Below, piece after piece: positions 32,044-39,285 of a stretch of DNA of 42,976 nt (positions are counted from its first letter, which is position 1; every line of letters begins with the position of its first letter). The notes below the pieces were generated by a model, which made no database searches, was not told the DNA's origin, and saw only the letters and a program-made list of their open reading frames with translations. Source of the DNA: a virus. The stretch is taken from positions 1 to 42,976 of IMG/VR virus record IMGVR_UViG_3300036768_000242; one strand, given 5' to 3'. The position numbers and the translations under genes were made by a program.

Positions 32044-32319
32044 ATGGCGAGACCTGTTGGTGGGGACTGGGGCTGGCTCGCGATCGGCGCCCTGGTGGTC
32101 GTGCACAACGTCGTGGCGGCCGGCCGACGCCGGGAGATGTTGTGCGACAGCTACCGCCGTCACGTCCGTCAGCACCCGCTGATCGTCGCGGCCGCGACGG
32201 CCGGGCTGGTGGCGCACCTGTACGGGAGACTCGGGCCATTGGACCCGTTCAGGGTGAGCGGCGACGGGCTCGAACGGGCCGCCGACGTGGTGCGGCGCGC
32301 TGTCGGCCGCCGGGTGTAA
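32044..32319 (+). CDS. Small membrane protein of the lysis region
   Basis: 91 aa; ATG 32044 after CGGAGG. Two hydrophobic segments (WGWLAIGALVVVHNVVAA; LIVAAATAGLVAHLYGRL) with a basic loop. Proteins of this form often follow holins in mycobacteriophages. Last gene of the rightward late operon, followed by a terminator. Confidence 0.7.
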   Translation: MARPVGGDWGWLAIGALVVVHNVVAAGRRREMLCDSYRRHVRQHPLIVAAATAGLVAHLYGRLGPLDPFRVSGDGLERAADVVRRAVGRRV

Positions 32320-32406
32320 CACTCCCCGCCCGGGCATCACTGAAGTGTTACAAACCGTGTGATAAAACCCTGATTTCGCAATATTATTCGCCCGAATGCA
32401 ACACCC

Positions 32407-32435
32407 GCCCCGGCCTCGCGCCGGGGCTCTTTTTG
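32407..32435 (+). terminator. Rho-independent terminator of the late operon
   Basis: GCCCCGGC (32407-32414), loop CTCGC, GCCGGGGC (32420-32427), then TCTTTTT. Perfect 8-bp stem with a T-run, 88 bp after the last late gene and just before the convergent gene at 32441. The AT-rich stretch at 32340-32400 between gene and terminator carries no clear gene. Confidence 0.88.
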
Positions 32436-32440
32436 CGTTG

Positions 32441-32914
32441 TCAGCCCGCGTCCGGGCAGTACGCACCAACGGCGGCCGAGACAAACGCCGCCGCCTTGTC
32501 CGCGCTGAGCCGCTGCTCAACGATGAGCTGGTCGCGCACCGATTCCCGACTGTTGCCCGTGTACAGGAAAACGCAGACTGCTTGGCCTCGCGCGACGAGC
32601 AGGGCGTCATCATCCCTGCCAGTGAGCCCAGCTTTGTCGATTGCGTCGAGGAACAGGTTGTCTTCGCGGGTGAGGTTAGCCCGTGTGTGCGTAGTGGGGG
32701 CCGTCGGTGCATGGGTGCCGCCCCCGGTCGCAATCAGGGCCGCGCAACCTCCACCTATGGCCAGCGCGACGCCCAGGACGATCACCAGTGTGCGGGCGAG
32801 GCTCGCTGTGCTCGTCGATGTTCCGGTCCGCGCGGCCCACTGCTTGCCGTCCCAGTAGCGTTGGCCGCCGCCGCCGTACGGGTCGGGGTAGAAGCCTGGC
32901 GGCGGTGCCGTCAT
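32441..32914 (-). CDS. DUF2510 + membrane + DUF732-like protein
   Basis: 157 aa, start at ATG 32914 (complement); longer frames to 33454 are antisense to the next gene. N terminus PPPGFYPDPYGGGGQRYWDG is a DUF2510 short Trp motif, followed by one membrane helix (LARTLVIVLGVALAIGGGCA) and an extracytoplasmic C-terminal DUF732-like domain (DNLFLDAIDKAGLTGRDDDA, ending AAVGAYCP with paired Cys). Placed between lysis and integrase and read leftwards like the repressor, so probably expressed in the prophage. Possible role in superinfection exclusion. Confidence 0.75.
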   Translation of the reverse strand: MTAPPPGFYPDPYGGGGQRYWDGKQWAARTGTSTSTASLARTLVIVLGVALAIGGGCAALIATGGGTHAPTAPTTHTRANLTREDNLFLDAIDKAGLTGRDDDALLVARGQAVCVFLYTGNSRESVRDQLIVEQRLSADKAAAFVSAAVGAYCPDAG

Positions 32915-32997
32915 GGAACGGCAGGCTACGCCGTTTGGGCGACAAAGGGTGGCGAAAAGTATGCGCAGGCGGTTGATGGCGCGCGTAACCTGGGGGT

Positions 32998-33663
32998 ATG
33001 AGCGCGCCTGAGCCCGCTCCGGCTGATCCCGCACCACCCGATGCGCCGACACAATTGGGACCGGCCGCGATGGATGGCACGACAGAATCGCCGACCTGTG
33101 ACACACCCACGCTCGAAGCGTGGGCTGACGAGATCGAACCGCCAGAACCCGAGCGGCAAACGTGGCGCAAAACGCTGATCGTTGCCGCAGCCATCGTTGC
33201 CGCCGGGCTGGTCCTGGGCTCGGCAGTGGGGGTTGGGTTCCTGCTGCGCAGTGCCCGCACCGAGCCGGTGTCGGTGCCACCTGGTACTGCTGCACAATCC
33301 GGCGGCACGGCTGAGGTCGGCGTGTCAGAGGAAGCGGACCCGATTGCTGTGCCGACCGCAGCACCACCGAGCACTGTGACCGTCGTGGCCGAACCGACGA
33401 CGGGGGCCGCCCCGCCGCCGGCCGCGTCGAACTTCTCTGACGCCGATCAGGCACTCCTCGCCACGCTGGCGTCGCGCGGGTGGAACATCTACGACCCAGC
33501 TCTCGTGGTTAACAACGCGCACGAGGTTTGTCGCCTTTTCCGAACGACACGCATGGGCGGCGACCGGGTGAACCGCGAGATAGCGGCGCAGATGGGCACA
33601 ACCGAGAGGGATGCATGGGCATTGACCTCGGCTGCGATGATCACTTACCCGAACTGCGCTTGA
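32998..33663 (+). CDS. Membrane-anchored DUF732-like protein
   Basis: 221 aa from ATG 32998. Pro-rich cytoplasmic head, one membrane helix (TLIVAAAIVAAGLVLGSAVG), a Pro/Thr-rich linker (around 85-140) and a C-terminal DUF732-like domain (DADQALLATLASRGWNIYDP; EVCRLFRTT; ITYPNCA with two Cys). Divergent from the 32441 gene with an 83-bp gap. A TAACCT 6 nt before the ATG might be a -10 of a leaderless transcript. Likely a prophage or lysogenic-conversion gene; function unproven. Confidence 0.72.
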   Translation: MSAPEPAPADPAPPDAPTQLGPAAMDGTTESPTCDTPTLEAWADEIEPPEPERQTWRKTLIVAAAIVAAGLVLGSAVGVGFLLRSARTEPVSVPPGTAAQSGGTAEVGVSEEADPIAVPTAAPPSTVTVVAEPTTGAAPPPAASNFSDADQALLATLASRGWNIYDPALVVNNAHEVCRLFRTTRMGGDRVNREIAAQMGTTERDAWALTSAAMITYPNCA

Positions 33664-33677
33664 CCAGAAGAAGGGTT

Positions 33678-33950
33678 CTAGTCGACTGGTCGTAGGTGGT
33701 TTCGCTTCGGGTCGGCCTGTTGCCGGCGGACTTCGGTCGCGATCCGGTTGGCGTGGTCGTCGATCACCTGATCGGTGACGTACATCTTGGCGGCCTGGCG
33801 CCCGATCCTCATAGCCTCGGCTACCCGGTTGAGGCCGTCCGACACGGCTTCGCGAGCTGTGTCCTCGCCGAGCTGCAGGCCGTGTTTCTCGGCGAGGATC
33901 TTCACGAGCAGCGCGGCACGTTCATCAAGCCAAGGCGACCGCCGAACCAT
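33678..33950 (-). CDS. Putative helix-turn-helix protein downstream of the integrase
   Basis: 90 aa; start at ATG 33950 (complement), 10 bp after the integrase stop. Helical throughout: SPWLDERAALLVKILAEKHG, EAVSDGLNRVAEAMRIGRQA, AKMYVTDQVIDDHANRIATE, the middle resembling an HTH. Co-transcribed with the integrase. Could be a recombination directionality factor or regulator; related genes are known to me only as hypothetical. Confidence 0.6.
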   Translation of the reverse strand: MVRRSPWLDERAALLVKILAEKHGLQLGEDTAREAVSDGLNRVAEAMRIGRQAAKMYVTDQVIDDHANRIATEVRRQQADPKRNHLRPVD

Positions 33951-33960
33951 GCGGCGAATA

Positions 33961-34809
33961 CTAGCTGGCGATCTTTCCGCCCCGGAACGGATCAAGACGA
34001 TTGATCGCCGCGTGGCGTCGCTCGTCCGGGACTTTCAGGTAGATGGCAGTGGTGGTTAGCAATTTATGCCTAAGTAACGTTTGCACATCCCGAACGTCAG
34101 CTCCGTCATCGAGCAACGTCGTACCGAACCAATGCCGCAATTTGTGGGGCGTGCCCGCAACCGCCGCGCGGCGCATAGCGTTTCCGATGATGTCCGAGAC
34201 TCCTTTGGACCGGATGTGTTGTCCAGGTCTTCTGGAATTTGCTGGGAACCACCATCCGCGGGATGGCATCGTAGCTGCGGCTTCCACCAGAAGCGGGTGG
34301 AGCGGGAGTGTGGATCGGGTTCCGCCTTTGCCCTCAACGTAGATCGTCCGGGCCGCCACATCAACGTCCACCCCGCGGACCTTCGCGATCTCATGCACGC
34401 GCATCCCGGCTAGGCTGGCCAGCAGAATCATGACCCTGGTGCGGTGGTGCATCCTGCTCTTGAGGAGTCGAATCAGCCCGTCGTCGCTAACTGGCCTGGG
34501 CATGAGCTCCGGGTAGCGCGGCGCGCCGACTTTGATCATGGGATTGTCGGCGCGATGGTCCATGAGACAGAGCCATTTGAACCACGCGCGTAGGTAGCTG
34601 TGGTAGGTGGCCGCCGTGGCGTCTGACCATTCGGGATGTCGGCCGATCCAGCGAATGATGTCGTCGGGACTTGCGGTATGAGGCGAACAGCCGGATTCGG
34701 TTGTGAAAAGGGTTATGACGCGGATTCGCTCGGTAACTGTGCGGTCAGCGCGGCGTGCCGCTACTTGCCATAGTCGCCAATCAACGATGAGAGGGTGGGG
34801 TGAATTCAT
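33961..34809 (-). CDS. int: Tyrosine integrase, short (apparently arm-less)
   Basis: 282 aa, ATG 34809 (complement) with GGTGAGG upstream. Catalytic residues visible: R137 in AGMRVHEIAKV, K161 in the EGKGGTR turn, H222-x2-R225 in HKLRHWFGT, H248 in LLRHKL and Tyr257 in TTTAIY. The core-binding domain begins almost at once (residues 8-90), leaving no room for a usual N-terminal arm-type-binding domain, as described for phage Brujita integrase. Adjacent to attP; catalyses site-specific integration into a host tRNA gene. Confidence 0.93.
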   Translation of the reverse strand: MNSPHPLIVDWRLWQVAARRADRTVTERIRVITLFTTESGCSPHTASPDDIIRWIGRHPEWSDATAATYHSYLRAWFKWLCLMDHRADNPMIKVGAPRYPELMPRPVSDDGLIRLLKSRMHHRTRVMILLASLAGMRVHEIAKVRGVDVDVAARTIYVEGKGGTRSTLPLHPLLVEAAATMPSRGWWFPANSRRPGQHIRSKGVSDIIGNAMRRAAVAGTPHKLRHWFGTTLLDDGADVRDVQTLLRHKLLTTTAIYLKVPDERRHAAINRLDPFRGGKIAS

Positions 34810-34878
34810 GCGGATTACCTCACCATTTTTCTGTTGGCCTGCGGGTCACGGGCGGATACCGGTTTGCACTGCTCCTTG

Positions 34879-35265
34879 TCACGCAGCGTCGCCGAGGTGG
34901 TCGGAGGAAGAAGAAGATTCCGTTGATAGGCCGTCAATGTGGGATCTTGTAATCCGCAGGTCGTAGGTTCGAGTCCTACTGGGGGCACCAGCACCCCCGC
35001 CATCGGGGTGGTGGTCATCTTCATTACGGAAGAACACCGCAACACCGACACCGAGCGCGTCCGCGATGCGCTCCAGCTCGTCGACATCCAATGCGTCACG
35101 CTCGGCGCGGGCCTTCAGCTTGCGGCTTAACGTCGATTGAGGGATGCCGGTAATCCGGGCTAGCCGCAGCTGGCTGATGTCGGCACGCCCCATCTCGGCA
35201 CGCACCTCTGCTGCGACTCTTGCCCTAGCCGTCGAGCGATCCGGCATGTCTAACACTTGGCTCAT
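34879..35265 (-). CDS. Immunity repressor spanning attP
   Basis: 128 aa from ATG 35265 (complement); a longer frame to 35370 is rejected because the repressor promoter lies inside it. HTH around residues 29-52 (ISQLRLARITGIPQSTLSRK), then DVDELERIADALGVGVAVFF, a short hydrophilic linker, and from about residue 92 to 106 the antisense translation of the tRNA core (APSRTRTYDLRIT). The 22 residues after the core end in LGDAA, an ssrA-like Ala-Ala tail. Integration replaces this tail, so a shorter, probably stable repressor is made only in the prophage. Confidence 0.85.
   Translation of the reverse strand: MSQVLDMPDRSTARARVAAEVRAEMGRADISQLRLARITGIPQSTLSRKLKARAERDALDVDELERIADALGVGVAVFFRNEDDHHPDGGGAGAPSRTRTYDLRITRSHIDGLSTESSSSSDHLGDAA
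34950..34990 (+). other. attP: attP core (3' half of a tRNA gene)
   Basis: TAATCCGCAGG at 34950 onward, T-arm GTAGG-TTCGAGT-CCTAC (34963-34979), acceptor strand TGGGGGC and terminal ACCA (ending 34990) form an exact tRNA 3' half with no 5' half upstream. It is therefore an attP core, not a tRNA gene. By memory it best matches mycobacterial tRNA-Lys; the upstream CTTG would fit a Thr-type loop, so identity is unsure. It lies inside the 3' part of the repressor gene. Confidence 0.85.
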
Positions 35266-35271
35266 TACCGA

Positions 35272-35300
35272 AAGATAAATCCATCCGACGGATAAATCAA
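35272..35300 (-). promoter_or_regulatory. Repressor promoter (leaderless)
   Basis: On the complement strand: TTGATT (35300-35295), exactly 17 nt, TATCTT (35277-35272), then 6 nt to the ATG at 35265. Transcription would begin at or next to the start codon, giving a leaderless mRNA, which explains the absence of a ribosome binding site. Confidence 0.7.
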
Positions 35301-35314
35301 CCGGTGGCGGATGG
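35274..35314 (+). promoter_or_regulatory. Candidate operator cluster between repressor and cro
   Basis: Perfect palindrome ATCCG-A-CGGAT (35283-35293) within the repressor promoter spacer, flanked by direct copies of GATAAATC (35274-35281 and 35291-35298). CCATCCG (35281-35287) also pairs with CGGATGG (35308-35314). A likely binding site for repressor or Cro, which would autoregulate the repressor promoter. Confidence 0.5.
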
Positions 35315-35360
35315 ACGACAGGCGAAGTCAGACAGAAAATCCAAATGCGGCTAGAAATGC

Positions 35361-35386
35361 TTGACAACATCCCATGGGTGGATAAT
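35361..35386 (+). promoter_or_regulatory. Early rightward promoter candidate
   Basis: Consensus TTGACA (35361-35366) and GATAAT (35381-35386); the 14-nt spacing is short, and an offset -10 (TAATGC, 35383-35388) would give 16. The start point would be near 35393, only a few nt before GTG 35397, so the cro message may be nearly leaderless. Divergent from the repressor promoter. Confidence 0.55.
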
Positions 35387-35396
35387 GCTGCTGCCC

Positions 35397-35630
35397 GTGA
35401 GTATTTCTCCCTCCGAAGCGGTCGCCGAAGAGGTTAGGGCGGGACTGGCGCGCAAGCGCATCTCTCAAGCCAGAGCCGCCAAGCACCTCAATATCGGGCA
35501 AGCCTCCATGTCTCGACGGCTCGCCGGTACCTACCCCTTCACTGTTGACGAGCTCTACAAACTGGGTGAACTCCTCGGCGTTCCCGTACGTCAGCTGTTG
35601 GCCGCCGAACGCGCCGAGGCGGCATCGTGA
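35397..35630 (+). CDS. cro: Cro-like helix-turn-helix regulator
   Basis: 77 aa from GTG 35397 (ATG 35385 is possible). HTH around residues 17-45 (RISQARAAKHLNIGQASMSR then FTVDELYKLGELLGVPV), close in pattern to the repressor's HTH, as in lambda-type switches. No ribosome binding site is seen, fitting a nearly leaderless message. First gene of the early rightward operon; stop overlaps the antirepressor GTG. Confidence 0.82.
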   Translation: MSISPSEAVAEEVRAGLARKRISQARAAKHLNIGQASMSRRLAGTYPFTVDELYKLGELLGVPVRQLLAAERAEAAS

Positions 35631-36412
35631 CCGCCGCCCTGGAGCTGTTCACCTACGCGGACCAGCCGGTGCGGGTCGTGATCGTTGACGGCGAACCGTG
35701 GTTCGTCCTAGCCGATCTATGCAAGGTCCTCGCCATCGCGAACCCAAGCAACGTCGCCGCGCGTCTTGATCAGGACGGCATCAATACCCTCCGGCTAGCG
35801 GAGGGTATTCGCGGCAACCCGAACGTGACAGTCGTCAACGAGCCGAACATGTACGAGGTCGTCATTCGCTCCGACAAACCGGAAGCGGTCGCGTTCCGTC
35901 GGTGGATCACGGGCGAAGTCCTGCCCGCCATCCGAAAGACGGGCGGGTACTCAACCGCCCCCGCCCTCACTGAAGACGAGATTGTGCACCAGGCGCTCGC
36001 CATCACCGCGCGCCGGGTCGAGGAACTGACCGAACGGGTAGCCGAACTCGAACCCAAAGCCGAGGTCGCCGATCGCATCCTCAACGCCGAGGGCGACCTA
36101 TCCGTGCGCGACACCGCACAGGCGCTCACCCGCGCCGGGGTGAAGGTCGGGCAGAACCGCCTCTTCGCCGCACTGGAGAAGCACTACCGCTGGATCAGCC
36201 GATCACCCGGTGACGGCAGATACCGCGTCAAGCAAGCGGCCATCGAGGCCGGCTACATGTCGGTCATCCCGCAATCGCACTACCACCCGAAAACCGGTGT
36301 GCTTGTTCTCGACCCGCCGCAGCCACGGGTCACGCCGAAGGGGTTGCAGCGCATCCTGACCGACCACGGCGCTGAGAAGTTGGCCGCCGAGCGGGCGGAG
36401 GCGTCGGCGTGA
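35627..36412 (+). CDS. BRO/KilA-C-type antirepressor
   Basis: 261 aa, GTG 35627 (GTGA overlap). N-terminal BRO-N domain (YADQPVRVVIVDGEPWFVLA, NVAARLDQDGINTL, SDKPEAVAFRRWITGEVLPA), a coiled-coil linker (RRVEELTERVAELEPKAEVA) and a C-terminal ANT/KilA-C-type domain (DTAQALTRAGVKVGQNRLFA, HPKTGVLVLDPPQPRVTPKG). Such proteins interfere with repressors or act as early regulators. Position right after cro fits that role. Confidence 0.87.
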   Translation: MTAALELFTYADQPVRVVIVDGEPWFVLADLCKVLAIANPSNVAARLDQDGINTLRLAEGIRGNPNVTVVNEPNMYEVVIRSDKPEAVAFRRWITGEVLPAIRKTGGYSTAPALTEDEIVHQALAITARRVEELTERVAELEPKAEVADRILNAEGDLSVRDTAQALTRAGVKVGQNRLFAALEKHYRWISRSPGDGRYRVKQAAIEAGYMSVIPQSHYHPKTGVLVLDPPQPRVTPKGLQRILTDHGAEKLAAERAEASA

Positions 36413-36747
36413 GGGGCTTCATTGCGGTGCCATTGCGGCCGCGACGGCTGGTGGAGCTCCTGCTGTCAACCGCCTCAATAACAGTCGTCGCCACCACGTG
36501 GGCATCTGCTGGCTGGCCAGCAGCTCTCCCACCGGGGATTGTGATCGCGGCAATGCTCTACTACTGCCACACGCTGCAGTTGCAGGCGATGACCGCGGGC
36601 CGATGGCTAGCCGCAGTAATGCCCTCCTCGGCAGCGATTGCCAGTGGAGTTGACGTTCTCGAACTCGCGCCAGCTCCCCCTCTGCCGCGACCGGGAACCA
36701 CGCGGTCCGCATACGCGTCCGCCGCCCCGACGGGGACGACCACATGA
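36409..36747 (+). CDS. Small membrane protein
   Basis: 112 aa from GTG 36409. Two hydrophobic segments (LVELLLSTASITVVATTWAS; LPPGIVIAAMLYYCHTLQLQ), then a Pro/Ser/Thr-rich hydrophilic tail. Part of the coupled early operon. Possibly membrane-acting in early infection; no family recognised. Confidence 0.6.
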   Translation: MRGFIAVPLRPRRLVELLLSTASITVVATTWASAGWPAALPPGIVIAAMLYYCHTLQLQAMTAGRWLAAVMPSSAAIASGVDVLELAPAPPLPRPGTTRSAYASAAPTGTTT

Positions 36748-37112
36748 CGACAATCCATGCCCGCTCAACATCTTCCGGCCGCACATCCACGGCGAACTTC
36801 ACCTCGGAACGCGCCGCCAACTCCTTGATGGCTGGCTGCGTTGGCCAGGCGGGTCCGGTCGTGCAATGCGCACCCGATAACCCGATACCGATGGCCCGTT
36901 CGTTGCCCCAACTCGACCGCTCCGGGGCCAATCTGAAGATCGCCCGCGCGACCTACCGCGCGCTTGCCTGCGAATGTGACCGCCTCGCAGCCGAACTCGA
37001 TGCCGCCCGCGAGGAAAACATGCGGTTGCGCGCCGAGCTGGACGAGCAGGCCGCCGAGCTGCAGGAGTCGCGGCGTGCGCCGCGCGGATGGGGGCGGGGG
37101 GCGGGAGCATGA
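36744..37112 (+). CDS. Hypothetical protein with a C-terminal coiled coil
   Basis: 122 aa from ATG 36744 (ATGA overlap); an in-frame ATG at 36891 is an alternative start for the coiled-coil half. N-terminal half TTIHARSTSSGRTSTANFTS is Ser/Thr-rich; the C-terminal half is a clear coiled coil (CDRLAAELDAAREENMRLRA). The two halves may have been joined. Function unknown. Confidence 0.55.
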   Translation: MTTIHARSTSSGRTSTANFTSERAANSLMAGCVGQAGPVVQCAPDNPIPMARSLPQLDRSGANLKIARATYRALACECDRLAAELDAAREENMRLRAELDEQAAELQESRRAPRGWGRGAGA

Positions 37113-37378
37113 CCGCCGCTCGCGTGGGTGTGCGGATACCCCGCTGCACCGGATCGGGGCGCACTGGGACGCCGCCCACGTTGCTCGCTGAGCGCCTTCG
37201 GAAGCTGCGCGAGGACGCCTACCCGAGACAGCGAGATTTCAGTGCTGTCATCGGCATCGCCTCTAGCCGGATTTCCGACTGGGAGTTAGGCATTCACGAG
37301 CCCAGCCTGGGGAGCCTCCGCAAGTACGCCGCCGCGTTCGGGATGACCGTGGCCCAGCTACTGGATGGTGTGATGTGA
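37109..37378 (+). CDS. XRE-family helix-turn-helix protein
   Basis: 89 aa, ATG 37109 (ATGA overlap). Residues 32-85 form an XRE HTH (LAERLRKLREDAYPRQRDFS, IGIASSRISDWELGIHEPSL, KYAAAFGMTVAQLLDG). A second early regulator besides Cro; it may control early or prophage genes or serve in excision. Confidence 0.78.
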   Translation: MTAARVGVRIPRCTGSGRTGTPPTLLAERLRKLREDAYPRQRDFSAVIGIASSRISDWELGIHEPSLGSLRKYAAAFGMTVAQLLDGVM

Positions 37379-38271
37379 CCGCCTTCGGTTGGCTTGTCCG
37401 CGAAGCGTGCGCGGCGTTCGCGCAGCTCGCATCCGTGCGGGCGTTCGACCGCTTCGCCGACGGGGACGACGGCCAGATGCTCGCCCACGCCGAAGCTGAG
37501 CAGGGAGTCTGGGAACCGCTAACCACAATCGATATCGACGGCGAGCCGTACCAGGTCCGCGTCCGGTGCGTCGATACACACACTTCCCCTGCCGCGAGTG
37601 CGGTGTCTGTTGTTGGTCCGCTGAGTGGAGCCACGGAACATCCTGATGTAGCGGCGGCAGGGGAAGGCCTACCCCAGTGGCTGACCGACCTCAAGGCAGC
37701 CACGGACCGCTGGGTGGCCGAGGGCTGCCCACCGTTGCAGGACGCACGCCTGCAAATCGCGCAGGCGCTCGACGCCGCCGACCCGGACCGTATCTGCGGG
37801 TTCTGTTTTGAGCCGCGCAGCAAGTGCAAGTTGCCCGACTCGTGGCACTCGCGGACCGCAGGCCGTGAGCACTTCGCGGACAACGATCCGATGGACGAGG
37901 CCCAGGCCGAGTGGGACCGGGAGACCGGGGAGGGATTGGCAGACGCGGCCGAGCGCGTCGACCGGATCGCCGTCATGGCCGCGGTGATCGAGAAGCACCG
38001 AGTCATGCGGATCACACGCCCGGGCGACGAAATCATCTGCGGCACCCCACATGCATGCGGCCTTCCGTTCGTCGGCCTCGACGCCTGGGCCGTTCACGTC
38101 GCCGATCTCGTCGACGCGGCGCTAGACCCGGTGGGGCGCGCACACCGCCATATGGGGACCGGCCTGGTGGCCGCTTCCAGCACGGAAACCACGCGCACCC
38201 CGACAGCCCCCGCCGTCGCTGACCGCGCCCGCGGCGGTGGGGAGCCTGACTTCAACATCACACGCAAATAA
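37375..38271 (+). CDS. Hypothetical protein with Cys and His motifs
   Basis: 298 aa; GTG 37375. Acidic soluble protein; a short ICGFCFEPRSKCKLPDSWH motif near residue 140 looks zinc-binding, and a second segment (IICGTPHACGLPF) has another Cys pair. C-terminal 30 residues disordered. Last gene before a 62-bp gap that contains only the ribosome binding site of the next gene. No family recognised. Confidence 0.6.
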   Translation: MTAFGWLVREACAAFAQLASVRAFDRFADGDDGQMLAHAEAEQGVWEPLTTIDIDGEPYQVRVRCVDTHTSPAASAVSVVGPLSGATEHPDVAAAGEGLPQWLTDLKAATDRWVAEGCPPLQDARLQIAQALDAADPDRICGFCFEPRSKCKLPDSWHSRTAGREHFADNDPMDEAQAEWDRETGEGLADAAERVDRIAVMAAVIEKHRVMRITRPGDEIICGTPHACGLPFVGLDAWAVHVADLVDAALDPVGRAHRHMGTGLVAASSTETTRTPTAPAVADRARGGGEPDFNITRK

Positions 38272-38333
38272 AAACCGGCGCCGGACTGCGCGAACAGCCC
38301 GACGCCACGACCCGGAGAACACAGGAGGAATCC

Positions 38334-38645
38334 GTGTCAACAACAGGATATCGGCTACTCGACAGACTGCTCACCCGCGTCAACGGCCAGCGACCACCCG
38401 AGCCGCCGCCACCCCCCGAGCCCACCACCATCGCCGACCTCTACGCCCTCGCCGACGAGATGGTCTCCGGGCCGCCGATCGACGCCCTCACCGACTACGA
38501 CGGGTGGGCGCACCGCTACGAAACCCTTGAGCGCGCCGTGAACACGCCGTGGCTCATCGCATGGCCCGCAGCCCCGTGGCCCGCCGATGAGGCCGCTGTG
38601 GCGTTGGCCGAGTGGAAGAACGACCTCGCGCAGGCGGTGGCGTGA
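38334..38645 (+). CDS. Hypothetical protein
   Basis: 103 aa from GTG 38334, AGGAGGAA upstream. Pro-rich middle (PPEPPPPPEPTT) and helical C terminus (EAAVALAEWKNDLAQAVA). Stop overlaps the next ATG (TGATG). Function unknown. Confidence 0.62.
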   Translation: MSTTGYRLLDRLLTRVNGQRPPEPPPPPEPTTIADLYALADEMVSGPPIDALTDYDGWAHRYETLERAVNTPWLIAWPAAPWPADEAAVALAEWKNDLAQAVA

Positions 38646-38935
38646 TGCGCCGCCTCGTCCTCGCCGCCGCCGCGCTCGCTCTCGCCGCGTCCTGCGCCCC
38701 GCCGGCCCACGCAGAGCCGAACATCAGCCCATCCGCCGTGTGCGCCAGGATCGGCATCATCCCGACCGTCGGCGGCATCGTCGGAGTCGTCATCGACCTC
38801 GCCGACCAAGCAGGCATCAGCACCGAGGAATCCGGGCGGGTCGTCGCGCACGTGGTGCTCGGCGTCTGCCCCCAATACGCCGCGCTGCTCCAGCAGGTCG
38901 TTGACCGCTGGGCGACCAAGGGGATGGCGATATGA
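38645..38935 (+). CDS. Secreted DUF732-like protein
   Basis: 96 aa. Signal peptide MRRLVLAAAALALAASC with either a lipoprotein-like Cys17 or an AHA cleavage site near residue 24, then a DUF732-like domain (SAVCARIGIIPTVGGIVGVV, EESGRVVAHVVLGVCPQYAA) with two Cys. Third DUF732-like protein of this genome, but in the early lytic operon. Exported to the cell envelope; function unknown. Confidence 0.75.
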   Translation: MRRLVLAAAALALAASCAPPAHAEPNISPSAVCARIGIIPTVGGIVGVVIDLADQAGISTEESGRVVAHVVLGVCPQYAALLQQVVDRWATKGMAI

Positions 38936-39285
38936 GCACCCTCGTCGAGCAAGTCGTAGCGGCGCTCACCGCGGCGCGTGATCTCATCCTCGCCGGGCAC
39001 ACCCGTTGTAACGCGCGGGTCTACTGGTTCGACATCGCCAGCGGGGACGACGGTGTGAACTACTGCGCCGTCGGAGCACTCGCCGCGAGCAGCCCTACCA
39101 CTCGCGTGTTCGACGCCGGGATAGCCGCTCTCCGAGCTGTTTTGCCGCCACGGTATCGCCGCTCGAACGTATGGCCGTGCGCCGAAGTGTCCGAGTACAA
39201 CGACGCGCACACCACCGCTGAGGTCTCCCGGCTCTACCAGAACGCCATCGCCGCAGTCCATTTGGCAATGAGGTCGGTGGCATGA
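38932..39285 (+). CDS. Hypothetical protein
   Basis: 117 aa, ATG 38932 (ATGA overlap). Mixed alpha/beta protein (ALTAARDLILAGHTRCNARV; NYCAVGALAASS; a YNDAH turn near the end). The segment NYCAVGAL is reminiscent of small phage proteins with a structural Cys. No family recognised. Confidence 0.6.
   Translation: MSTLVEQVVAALTAARDLILAGHTRCNARVYWFDIASGDDGVNYCAVGALAASSPTTRVFDAGIAALRAVLPPRYRRSNVWPCAEVSEYNDAHTTAEVSRLYQNAIAAVHLAMRSVA

Noticed and set aside
32915-33454. N-terminal extension of the minus-strand DUF2510 gene
   Set aside because: Antisense to the membrane protein at 32998; the DUF2510 motif starts right after ATG 32914.
33660-33700. Terminator between the convergent genes at 33663 and 33678
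   Set aside because: Only a 6-bp GACCAG/CTGGTC repeat with a long loop and no T-run; too weak to call.
34941-34990. tRNA gene
   Set aside because: Only the anticodon-loop 3' side, T-arm and acceptor 3' strand are present; no D-arm or 5' acceptor upstream. It is the attP core.
35266-35370. Longer repressor start at 35370
   Set aside because: The extra 35 codons span the repressor promoter and operator, and the predicted transcript begins at ATG 35265.
36419-36931. Minus-strand open frame opposite the small membrane protein
   Set aside because: All neighbours here form a plus-strand coupled operon with 4-bp overlaps; the minus frame lacks a ribosome binding site.
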